From the NCBI GenBank assembly GCA_947624715.1, contig CANQLO010000037.1, positions 1-15,629 on the forward strand: a stretch of 15,629 nt of DNA, in the 5' to 3' direction. The notes below the pieces were generated by a model that ran no database searches, had not been told where the DNA came from, and saw only the letters and a list, made by a program, of their open reading frames with translations. Both the position numbers and the translations under genes were made by a program. The stretch is from an uncultured Clostridia bacterium (GTDB taxonomy: Bacteria; Bacillota_A; Clostridia; TANB77; CAG-508). Below, piece after piece: positions 10,501 through 15,629 of this stretch; the first letter of the stretch is position 1, and every line of letters begins with the position of its first letter.

Positions 10501-12024
10501 TCCTGTTTCTTTATCTGTTTTTTCAATAATTAAATTTCCTGTTGGTTCTTCATTTTCTATTGTTACACTTCCATAAATTACATTTGTATTTTGGTCTTTA
10601 TATTTTAAATTAACTTCTTTTTTCTCTGTATTTAGCAAATAACCTTGTGGTACTTCGATTTCCTCTACTTTATATTTTCCTAATGGTAAACCTGTTTTAG
10701 TTGCAATTCCTGTACTATCTGTTGTAATTGTTGCTACTATATCTCCTTTTGAATAATGTTTTACTGTTCTTGCGACATTATATATATCTTCATTTGCTAT
10801 TATATTAAATTTAGCATTTTGTACTTTGTCGCCATTTGTATTTGTTTTTGTTACTGTTATACTTCCTGTTGGCTCTGTATTTACTATTGCTTGTGTTGCT
10901 GTCTGATTAGGTTTTACTTCTACTGTATAAGTTTCAGTATTTAGTAAATAACCTGTTGGGCTTGATTTTTCTTTTACATAGTAAATTCCTTTTTTTAATT
11001 TTTCTATTTTTATTTTTCCATTTGTTACTGTTACATCACGATTATATCCATTTTCTCCTGTTACATTAAATACTGCTCCATTGACTAAGTCTCCGTTAGT
11101 GTTTAGTTTAGATAATTCTAAACTTCCAAAAAGATTTATTTTTAATTGTAATGACATTGACACTGGGTCATTATAATTCATTGAATATAATTGATTTTGT
11201 ACTCCATTTTGAAATTGAAAGTATACTGTTGTGTCATGTTCTTTAGTTTCTTCTTTTACTAATCCCCAACTTTTCATCAATGTGTCTGTTATTCTCATTT
11301 CTTCACTTGTACAATTTTCTCCTACTGTTATTGTCAATGTATTTTCGCCTTGATTATGAGTAAATCTTACTTCATTATAAGTTGTATTTATACTACAATA
11401 ATCAGCTAAAACACCATTGTTATCTGTAAGAACTGTATTTTCTCCTACTTCTACTGTTATAGTTGTGTCAGAAAAACTTGGTTTTGTTTGCATTCTATTC
11501 ATTTGGTTGTCAATATCATTTTTAAATGCTACATATTGACTTTGAATGCCAGAATCTCTAAAACTTGCACTTGTTTGCCCCAATTTTTCCCATATATACT
11601 GTTGTGTAAATACATAATCCATTTTTATACTATTTGCCCAAGAGTCTAAAATACCTCCGTTTACTACATAATCTCCATGTTTAGAATACCAACCGAAATA
11701 AGCAACTTTACAAGCCTCTTTCATTCTTGGATCACTAGGTTTTATATGAGTTGCTGTATCTGATTTTCCTGTGGTTGATTCAACTCCATGTTCTGCACAA
11801 AATACTGTTAATTGTTCTTGTGTTGTTGTACTAACTAATCTTCTTATTAGTATTGTTTTATTTTCTGTTGTATAAACTCCAGAATCAAATTGTCCCGGAG
11901 TCCACTGTCCTGTTCCAGAACTTGACACAGCAAATATTGGCTGTGCTGTACTAAATATTGTTAATATTAGCAATATTACTGCTATTATTTTTTTAAATTG
12001 TTTGTTATTTTTGATTTTTAACAT
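7588..12024 (-). CDS. Thioester-domain, CnaB-repeat cell-wall-anchored adhesin, 1478 aa
   Basis: ATG at 12024 has AAGGAGG at 12033-12039. A signal peptide covers residues 1-32 (cut likely after PIFA). Next comes a TQXA-type thioester domain, with Cys76 (VFCAEHG) and Gln141 (FTQQYIW) as the likely Cys-Gln bond that can couple covalently to host surfaces. From about residue 290 I count roughly eleven SpaA/CnaB-like beta-sandwich units, each with the Lys / Glu / Asn-or-Asp arrangement expected for intramolecular isopeptide bonds. Units 7-10 (about 987-1330) are near-identical 86-residue repeats. The C-terminus has a variant sortase motif TPKTG (1441-1445), a hydrophobic helix and a KKFKNRKNK tail. 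The frame is fully open over 4.4 kb, with no in-frame CGG. Expression may be limited by the hairpin over its ribosome binding site. Similar adhesins are common cargo on clostridial conjugative elements. Confidence 0.92.
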   Translation of the reverse strand: MLKIKNNKQFKKIIAVILLILTIFSTAQPIFAVSSSGTGQWTPGQFDSGVYTTENKTILIRRLVSTTTQEQLTVFCAEHGVESTTGKSDTATHIKPSDPRMKEACKVAYFGWYSKHGDYVVNGGILDSWANSIKMDYVFTQQYIWEKLGQTSASFRDSGIQSQYVAFKNDIDNQMNRMQTKPSFSDTTITVEVGENTVLTDNNGVLADYCSINTTYNEVRFTHNQGENTLTITVGENCTSEEMRITDTLMKSWGLVKEETKEHDTTVYFQFQNGVQNQLYSMNYNDPVSMSLQLKINLFGSLELSKLNTNGDLVNGAVFNVTGENGYNRDVTVTNGKIKIEKLKKGIYYVKEKSSPTGYLLNTETYTVEVKPNQTATQAIVNTEPTGSITVTKTNTNGDKVQNAKFNIIANEDIYNVARTVKHYSKGDIVATITTDSTGIATKTGLPLGKYKVEEIEVPQGYLLNTEKKEVNLKYKDQNTNVIYGSVTIENEEPTGNLIIEKTDKETGNKNRVDGTSHHGDAQIKGAVYTLYAKERITNVAGTVKYFEKDEQIAEFTFNEYGVASIKITNNSTPAKLSIEGIKLKGLPMGKYYAKETVVPTGYTQDTKIYDFTFSYQDSNTRVIEIAGTATNIVEKAPFEVIKVTTNDNTTAETVADAEFTAILSKYVKFYGSFDEAKKHLNEFAEDEYSIFRTGTDGHGISGLLAYGDYTVNETYTPSPEIDAVEEFYVTIDKDSKTPIKELVENDLPFEAYIKLEKKDKDTGKYVTYSNATFELYRLNEDNNKWEKVQCKVGKDYYDSWTTDDKGIARTETKLEAGTYKLEEIKIPTGFVQLDGELRFEVNNKNKTLNYDKDFDAWITVTAQNEQPTGTLKLNKSVALRKDVDKTMIKDIDFTKISFELVTDDTIIDYSDGSTIYEKGTVVGKYNLNADGTLTITDLPMGKYHLKELTTIDGAVLDETEHKIEFKQTDTKTKEYVVELNIENETTEIKLSKQDITGEKELVGAELKVVDKDGNVIDSWTSTDKAHTIEGLKVGETYTLIEEIAPDYYVRATEIKFTVKNISEIQTVKMIDKVVEMSKTDIGGNEVEGAELKVVDKDGNIIDSWTSGKENHKIKGLVEGETYTLYEDYAPDGFVISNSVEFTVTLDKATQLVEMIDKQVEVSKVDIAGNELEGATLVITSTKTKNIVDKWISGKEPHKVSGLIEGETYNLHEEISINGYVTAKDIKFTVTSDKATQLVEMIDKRVSVKKTDFVTGDEVEGAELEITDKDGNVIDSWTSGKEEHYVTGLVEGETYTLTEKNCPYGYEIAESIEFTVSEDKETQLIEMKDMPILKDVKIVKIDSETKETIKDKFTFAIYEDQECTKLIKEVESNKDDGFAMFDDLRYGTYFIKETKAPKGYMLSDKVVKVEINDKGVFADDIELEQKDDVYSFEYENTKIETPKTGDSRNIIFAIGTMIISLLGIVILAIKKFKNRKNK
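8035..9066 (-). repeat. Four tandem ~258-bp CnaB-unit repeats within the adhesin gene
   Basis: Four consecutive units of about 86 codons share a pattern: K-D-I/F-G at the start, W-x-S-G-K-E-x-H, G-L-V-E-G-E-T-Y-x-L, F-T-V and a closing MIDK. Nucleotide stretches such as the one coding VDKDGN-IDSWTSGKE are nearly identical between units. They look recently duplicated compared with the more divergent units upstream, and they could expand or contract by recombination. Confidence 0.85.
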
Positions 12025-12032
12025 TATAATTT

Positions 12033-12056
12033 CCTCCTTAACTTTTTATAAGGAGG
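12033..12056 (-). promoter_or_regulatory. Hairpin sequestering the adhesin Shine-Dalgarno sequence
   Basis: On the minus strand CCTCCTTA (12049-12056) is perfectly complementary to TAAGGAGG (12033-12040), the adhesin ribosome binding site, with an 8-base loop. In the folded state the SD would be fully paired. This could be a translational switch (thermosensor, protein-bound leader or simple damping). The pairing is seen directly; the regulatory role is inferred. Confidence 0.65.
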
Positions 12057-12102
12057 GGTAACTTATTACTTCTCTAAACTTATTTCCTTAAAACTTATAT
12101 TT

Positions 12103-12130
12103 AAAAAAGAACAAGCATTTAAACTTGTTC
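12103..12130 (-). terminator. Rho-independent terminator of the small secreted-protein gene
   Basis: Minus strand GAACAAG (12124-12130), loop of 8, CTTGTTC (12109-12115), then TTTTTT (12103-12108). It lies 21 bases after the stop codon of the 199-aa gene. It separates that gene from the adhesin, which therefore probably has its own promoter in 12057-12102, although no convincing boxes are visible there. Confidence 0.8.
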
Positions 12131-12151
12131 CAATATAAATATTTATATTTT

Positions 12152-12751
12152 TTAATACATACTTACTGTCCATTTATGACATTCTGCACAATCCCATACT
12201 TCACACCCATTTGGTTTTTTGGCTCTATATTCTTCTGTACTTATTTCTCCTTTTCCCCATTGTTTATCTAAACTGCTTACTTCATTTTCATATACTGCTT
12301 TTGCCTCTGCCTCTGTATTATACCATCCCTCATCTCCATGCTCACATTTATTGTTATTGTTGGTATTAGTGTTAGTATTTGTATTTGTGTTTGTGGTTGT
12401 GGTTGTATTGTTTTTTTCATCTGTTTGATTTTTTGTGTTATTACTCTTATTATCTGTTTGTATTATTACTTCATTTTCTTCTATTGTTTCTTTTTCCTTA
12501 TTTTGTTCACTTTCTTGTTTTGTATTTTTTTCAACTTCATTTTTTGTTGTTTCTTTTTGTTCAATTTGTTCTTGTTGTATTTCTTCTGTATTTACTACTG
12601 TTTCATCTTTTTCATCTTGTGTTTGTTCAGTTGTTATAATATTTTCAGTATTTTGAAAATCTGTTACTTTTTCTCCCTTTTCATTTACTAATCCATAATA
12701 ACTATTACTTGCAATTATATACATGAATATTATCATTAAAATTTTTTTCAT
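12152..12751 (-). CDS. Small secreted protein: signal peptide, low-complexity linker, Cys/His-containing C-terminal domain (199 aa)
   Basis: ATG at 12751 is preferred over a TTG six bases upstream because AAGGAGG (12760-12766) is 8 bases from the ATG but only 2 from the TTG. Residues 1-16 form a short hydrophobic signal or anchor (KKILMIIFMYIIA). Residues about 30-135 are a charged and polar linker rich in E, Q, T, N and K, ending in a (TN)n run. The folded part is probably 136-199, with Cys136, His138, Cys183, Cys188, Cys191 and His192, plus aromatic residues (WY, QW, VW, KW). These residues could bind a metal or form disulfides. There is no sortase motif or lipobox. It has its own terminator and a weak candidate promoter. 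Its place between parB and the adhesin suggests a surface-associated cargo protein; function unknown. Confidence 0.82.
   Translation of the reverse strand: MKKILMIIFMYIIASNSYYGLVNEKGEKVTDFQNTENIITTEQTQDEKDETVVNTEEIQQEQIEQKETTKNEVEKNTKQESEQNKEKETIEENEVIIQTDNKSNNTKNQTDEKNNTTTTTNTNTNTNTNTNNNNKCEHGDEGWYNTEAEAKAVYENEVSSLDKQWGKGEISTEEYRAKKPNGCEVWDCAECHKWTVSMY
12346..12412 (-). repeat. Short in-frame ACN-AAY codon repeats coding Thr-Asn run
   Basis: A low-complexity tract of alternating Thr and Asn codons (TTTTTNTNTNTN, then four or so Asn) forms the end of the linker in the small secreted protein. Units are 6 bp, so copy-number change would keep the frame and only alter linker length. Confidence 0.75.
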
Positions 12752-12783
12752 ACTCAATTCCTCCTTTAATTCTTATTACTTAC

Positions 12784-12812
12784 ATTTTAGTCTGTTTATT
12801 TGAATTAAACAA
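12784..12812 (-). promoter_or_regulatory. Weak candidate promoter for the small secreted-protein gene
   Basis: On the minus strand TTGTTT (12807-12812) and TAAAAT (12784-12789) are 17 bases apart, about 30 bases upstream of the start codon. The -10 box matches consensus at five of six positions but the -35 box at only three. The rest of the 206-base gap between parB and this gene (12752-12957) is very AT-rich, with nothing else I can support. Confidence 0.35.
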
Positions 12813-12957
12813 AGGTACAATTTTGCAAAATATTTATAATTTATATATTTTTAATTTATATAAATATATTCTTTTCAGTTAGTAAAAGAGTAAGTATTTA
12901 AAAGGGGTTTGTAAGGGGGAATTTTTGAAAAATATCCTCCCACACTTCGACATAGTC

Positions 12958-13882
12958 CTATCGTACATAAGCCTTTCTTTTTTCCTCCCTGTCATTGTGT
13001 TCTTTTATGCACTGTACTATAAAATCTTCTGCCTGTTTTTCTGTCTTTATACTGCTTGGGAGTATTCTGTCAATTCTTTCTCTATTGAATTTGTACTTTT
13101 CTACTTGATTTGGTTTATCTTTTTCCATAATTTCTTCAATTTTTTCTGCTGTTAATTTTCCCTCTTGACTTAACATTTTTAAATGTTTGGCTTGTGATAC
13201 ACTTGGTGTTCTTTCATCATATTCATAAATATTAAGCAATACATATTGCTCATCTTCGTTTAAATATGATATTTCAACTGCTGGGGTAAAAGAAATTCTA
13301 TCTTCATCTACTAAATTCAATAATTCTGGTATTAGTTCAGTTAGTCTAATATATCTATATACTGTATCTTTGCTTTCTCCAAATTTATTGCCTATTTTTT
13401 CGGCTGTTAGTTTTTCATTTAACTTTGTCGCAACTTGCGAAGAAGTTAAGTCATTTCTTTTTCCCTGATGTCTTTCTGCCTCTAACTTCATTTTGTATGC
13501 AAAGGCTTTCTCACTAGGTAGAATTTTCTCCCTTTGCATATTTGTATCTACCATTTCAATAACTGCCTCATCATCTGTTAGATTTCTTATTATACATGGT
13601 AGTTCTTTTAAATTAGCCATTTCACTTGCTCTTTTTCTTCTATGCCCAGATATGATTTCATAATTGCCATCTTTTCTTTGTCTTACAATTAAAGGGTGCA
13701 AAACTCCATTTACCTTTATACTCTCTGACATTTCTTTCATTTCATCATCATTTTTTACTTTAAATGGGTGATTTGGAAAGTCAAATAATTTGCTAATTGG
13801 TATTGGAATTGCTTTTTCAATATTTAAGATGTCTTTTCCGTTCTATTGGTTCAAATAAATCATCTGCACTGGGTAATTGCAT
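12958..13882 (-). CDS. parB: ParB-family partition/CTPase protein, 307 aa after one +1 shift at CGG
   Basis: The true start is ATG at 13882, inside the last codons of parA (23-base overlap, different frame). The 0 frame gives only 21 residues (MQLPSADDLFEPIE then RKRHLKY, stop) because of CGG at 13838-13840. Dropping the C gives ...EPIE-G-KDILNIEKAIPIPIS and continues into the ParB fold. Visible motifs are PNHPFKV (substrate-facing loop), GHRR (79-82) and NMQRE (114-118), the nucleotide-binding boxes of ParB, then a helix-turn-helix (about 158-180: EKIGNKFGESKDTVYRYIRL). ParB binds parS centromere sites and works with ParA in segregation; on ICEs it may also aid maintenance of the excised form. 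No parS was identified. An internal ATG at 13740 would give a protein lacking the first 47 residues, and no ribosome binding site was seen for it. Confidence 0.9.
13838..13840 (-). other. +1 shift site 1: GAA CGG AAA, near the ParB N-terminus
   Basis: The 0 frame reads EPIE-RKRHLKY-stop. Skipping the C at 13840 gives GAA GGA AAA GAC ATC (E G K D I) and enters the long ParB frame; restored Gly is residue 15. Deleting one A of the following AAAA run would also restore the frame (E R K D I), so this site alone is ambiguous, but it fits the CGG rule of the other six. Confidence 0.85.
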
Positions 13883-14684
13883 TTTTAGTTCGTTGTTTTT
13901 CATTTCTCAATACCTCTTTGCAAAAATTCTCATAGGCTATGGTTGGTTTGCTGTTTTTATCATAGGTGAATAAACTTTTTCCTGCCATTGTTCCCTCTAT
14001 TGCTTTTACACCCTGTGGAATAATTGTGTCATATATTTTTAATTTTCCACCATAATTATTTTGAAGTGTTTGTAAAGTGGCTTTTCCTACTTTTGTTTGC
14101 ATATCTGCAAGAGTTAGTAAAACACCATCAATTTTTAAGTTAGGATTTATTCTTTTTCTTATATTGTTTATGGTTTGAATTAACTGTGTCATACCTTTCG
14201 CTGATAAATAATGTGCTTGTACTGGTATAATTACACTATCACTACAAGCCAACGCATTTAATGTAATCATACTTAAAGACGGTCTACAATCAATTATTAC
14301 ATAATCGTATTTGCCTTTTACTTGTTCCAAATAGGTTTTTAATATATATTCCCTACTCATTACATTTACAAGTCCTACTTCTACTGCCTCTAAATCAATA
14401 TTTGATGGTACTAAATCTATTCCCTCTTTATGATGTAAAATAGCCTCATTTTCATCTATTGGAATATCTTTTATTACCTTTTCTAATACTGTTGCAATAG
14501 ATTTATCTAACTCATCTTGATTTGTCCACCCTAAACAAGTTGTTAAGTCGCCTTGTGGATCTGCGTCTATAAGTAAAACTTTTTTCCCATTGTTTACAAG
14601 TCCTACACCTAGATTTAATGCTGTTGTTGTTTTACCAACTCCACCTTTTTGATTAGCAATGGCTATAACCTTTGTCTTTGACAT
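13860..14684 (-). CDS. parA: ParA-family partition ATPase, 274 aa
   Basis: ATG at 14684 has AAGGAGG at 14694-14700, nine bases upstream. The protein has the deviant Walker A KGGVGKTT (13-20), the A' motif DADPQGD (40-46) and a Walker B segment VIIDCRPSL around Asp132, in place of the more common DTPPSL. Length is usual for plasmid/ICE ParA (Soj-like) without an N-terminal DNA-binding extension. It polymerises or dimerises on DNA with ATP and moves ParB-bound DNA. It overlaps parB by 23 bases, so translation is probably coupled. The frame is open throughout, with no in-frame CGG. The upstream inverted repeats (14712-14734) could be an autoregulatory operator. Confidence 0.95.
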   Translation of the reverse strand: MSKTKVIAIANQKGGVGKTTTALNLGVGLVNNGKKVLLIDADPQGDLTTCLGWTNQDELDKSIATVLEKVIKDIPIDENEAILHHKEGIDLVPSNIDLEAVEVGLVNVMSREYILKTYLEQVKGKYDYVIIDCRPSLSMITLNALACSDSVIIPVQAHYLSAKGMTQLIQTINNIRKRINPNLKIDGVLLTLADMQTKVGKATLQTLQNNYGGKLKIYDTIIPQGVKAIEGTMAGKSLFTYDKNSKPTIAYENFCKEVLRNEKQRTKNAITQCR

Positions 14685-14711
14685 TTTTGCGTTCCTCCTT
14701 TCTTCTAAATT

Positions 14712-14734
14712 TAGTCATTTATTAAAAATGACTA
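14712..14734. promoter_or_regulatory. Inverted repeat in the parA leader, candidate operator or parS-like site
   Basis: Perfect 9-bp arms TAGTCATTT (12720-equivalent side: 14712-14720) and AAATGACTA (14726-14734) with a 5-base spacer lie 28 bases before the parA start. No U-run follows on the minus strand, so it is unlikely to be a terminator. Partition operons are often autoregulated through such sites; the role here is inferred. Confidence 0.5.
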
Positions 14735-14756
14735 TGTTTAATTCGCTGTTATGTGC

Positions 14757-14786
14757 TAAAAGCGACTTGTCCTAAAACAAATCGCT
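14757..14786 (-). terminator. Hairpin after the 134-aa gene, probable terminator
   Basis: Minus strand AGCGATTTGT (14777-14786) pairs with ACAAGTCGCT (14761-14770) through ten pairs, including one U-G, around a 6-base loop, followed by TTTT. It lies 15 bases after the stop of the 134-aa gene and would separate it from parA. A further AGCGA (minus strand, 14743-14747) could pair alternatively with the same TCGCT arm. Confidence 0.6.
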
Positions 14787-14801
14787 CTCATATTTCATAA
14801 A

Positions 14802-15206
14802 CTATATAAATATTCTATAATTAGTAGAAACAAGTCCTGTTTCTTTGTTTATCTCTCCTCTTTCAATCTTTACTTCAAGAAAAAAATCATTTTCTGGTAA
14901 ACCCAAAAATTTCTGTGATTTTTTTATTTCTCTTTTTAATTTATTGACTAATTTATCATAAGTTAATTCACTTTTATTTTTATTTGTAATTATTAAGTCT
15001 ATCCATTGTTTATAAAATTTCCATTGTCTATCTGAAAAAGATTTCTTTACTATATCATCATAGCAATATATTTCTAATTCTTTTCTATAATTTTGTAAAA
15101 ATGTAAGCCACGCTACTGCAACTTTAAATTTACTAAACTCCATTTGCTTTTCATTTGTATCTATTAGTATGCTATCTCGATTATCCTCTTTTTTCTTTCT
15201 GCCCAT
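14802..15206 (-). CDS. Unrecognised 134-aa basic/aromatic protein
   Basis: ATG at 15206 is chosen over one at 15227 because AAGGTGG lies seven bases upstream of the former, and because it starts one base after the stop codon of the 99-aa gene, a typical coupled arrangement. The product begins MGRKKKEDNRDSILID. It has a Trp/Tyr-rich middle (VAWLTFLQNY, DRQWKFYKQWIDLII) and a Lys-rich region, and ends in NYRIFI. No signal peptide or catalytic motif is visible. It may be a small DNA-binding or regulatory protein of the element, but that is only a guess from charge and position upstream of parA. Confidence 0.78.
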   Translation of the reverse strand: MGRKKKEDNRDSILIDTNEKQMEFSKFKVAVAWLTFLQNYRKELEIYCYDDIVKKSFSDRQWKFYKQWIDLIITNKNKSELTYDKLVNKLKREIKKSQKFLGLPENDFFLEVKIERGEINKETGLVSTNYRIFI

Positions 15207-15207
15207 T

Positions 15208-15507
15208 TTATCTCCACCTTTCCACATTTTTAGTTTTTTCTTTTTTATTTAATTCTTTATATAAATCTATGGTTTTATCTTCAATTTGCTTTATCTTTAT
15301 ATTTCTTTGTAATATAAAGTCCTTTTTCAATTTGAAAGTACCACAATTTCCTCCACCATCATAAAAGTTATATCTTCCGTCTTTATCTTTTCCTAAAAAA
15401 ATAACTGTTACATCACTTCTCATTGTATTTGTTAATGGTAGTCCTATAATGCAAAACTTACCTGTTCCCATTTCTTCTAATATTTGTATCGAATCCTTTT
15501 CTTGCAT
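15208..15507 (-). CDS. Unrecognised 99-aa protein
   Basis: ATG at 15507 has AAGGAGG at 15516-15522 (8-base spacing) and is preferred over a GTG at 15534, which lies upstream of that site. The product starts MQEKDSIQILEEMGTGKFCI, contains a glycine-rich turn (YDGGGNCGTFKLKK) and ends in a highly charged Lys/Glu helix. It has two cysteines but no recognised domain. Its stop is one base from the start of the 134-aa gene, so the two form a pair. A hairpin directly upstream (15541-15564) may attenuate its expression. Confidence 0.78.
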   Translation of the reverse strand: MQEKDSIQILEEMGTGKFCIIGLPLTNTMRSDVTVIFLGKDKDGRYNFYDGGGNCGTFKLKKDFILQRNIKIKQIEDKTIDLYKELNKKEKTKNVERWR

Positions 15508-15535
15508 TTTCTTTCCCTCCTTTTTTAACTGCACT

Positions 15536-15564
15536 AAAAAAAGAAAGTTAGCATTAACTTTCTT
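15536..15564 (-). terminator. Hairpin with U-run upstream of the 99-aa gene: terminator or attenuator
   Basis: Perfect 10-bp arms AAGAAAGTTA (15541-15550) and TAACTTTCTT (15555-15564) with loop GCAT, followed on the minus strand by a run of T (15536-15540). Only 13 bases separate it from the ribosome binding site of the 99-aa gene, so it either ends a gene beyond the window or attenuates this one. In the remaining bases up to 15629 I see no gene or clear promoter. Confidence 0.75.
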
Positions 15565-15629
15565 CTTACTTTTTATAAATTCAAATTATTTCAAGCATTT
15601 CCTTGCGTTCTATTTTTTACTCAACCTTC

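Noticed and set aside
12925..12950. Terminator just after parB
   Set aside because: GGGAGGATATTTTTC / AAAAATTCCCCC can pair only with mismatches or a bulge, and no U-run follows; too weak to call.
2023..13840. Random long-read indel errors
   Set aside because: Errors would fall in homopolymers and in all three codon phases, and in the 4.4-kb adhesin gene too. None of the six methylase-helicase breaks is in a homopolymer longer than two. A systematic error at particular GG contexts cannot be fully excluded without the reads.
2023..13840. Simple reassignment of CGG to another amino acid (for example Trp or Gln)
   Set aside because: Reassignment would not restore the reading frame; the sequence after each CGG is in the +1 frame.
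470..15364. Plus-strand open frames of 60-120 codons throughout the window
   Set aside because: They are antisense shadows of the minus-strand genes, rich in Leu, Phe, Cys and Ser, without ribosome binding sites or recognisable domains.

Overview
The window is very AT-rich and carries genes only on the minus strand, with strong AAGGAGG-type ribosome binding sites, a sortase-anchored surface protein and an ICE/plasmid-type gene set. This points to a low-GC Gram-positive anaerobe (Bacillota, probably a Clostridia or Tissierellia-like lineage; not resolved further) and to a conjugative element or plasmid backbone. No relaxase, type IV secretion gene, integrase or att site is visible, so the element type is inferred from ParA/ParB, the giant methylase-helicase and the CnaB adhesin.

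Layout in the direction of transcription (high to low coordinates): a terminator-like hairpin (15541-15564); two small unrecognised genes (99 and 134 aa); a terminator; parA overlapping parB (14684-12958); a gap with a weak candidate promoter; a small secreted Cys-containing protein (12751-12152) with a terminator; a Shine-Dalgarno-sequestering hairpin in front of a 1478-aa thioester/CnaB LPXTG-type adhesin (12024-7588); a strong hairpin; a 72-aa gene; a 2312-aa DNA methylase/helicase (7283-339); a good promoter with an overlapping palindrome; and the start of another small gene running off the window at position 1.

The main observation is that both parB and the methylase-helicase gene are broken in the 0 frame, at one and six places respectively. 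All seven breaks have the same form: an extra C directly before a conserved glycine codon GGN, so the 0-frame codon is CGG and the +1 codon is GGA (six times) or GGT (once). Dropping that C restores textbook motifs (GWGG, SCGTG, GAGKT, GVDRLFVDEAH, TGGKGIIFATGTP, APEGDKF, and the ParB N-terminus). A hand scan of every CGG trinucleotide on the coding strand found no in-frame CGG anywhere else in about 4,950 inferred codons, although CGG is common out of frame. Thus every in-frame CGG marks a +1 shift. Random indels or ordinary decay would not keep this phase. The pattern suggests that CGG is not read as arginine in this host and that CGGN is read with a +1 shift, or by four-base decoding as glycine. 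A context-specific sequencing error remains the main alternative.

Together the genes look like the maintenance (ParA/ParB), DNA-processing/protection (methylase-helicase) and surface-adhesion modules of a mobile element. The adhesin and small genes contain no shift sites; the two DNA-metabolism genes carry all of them.
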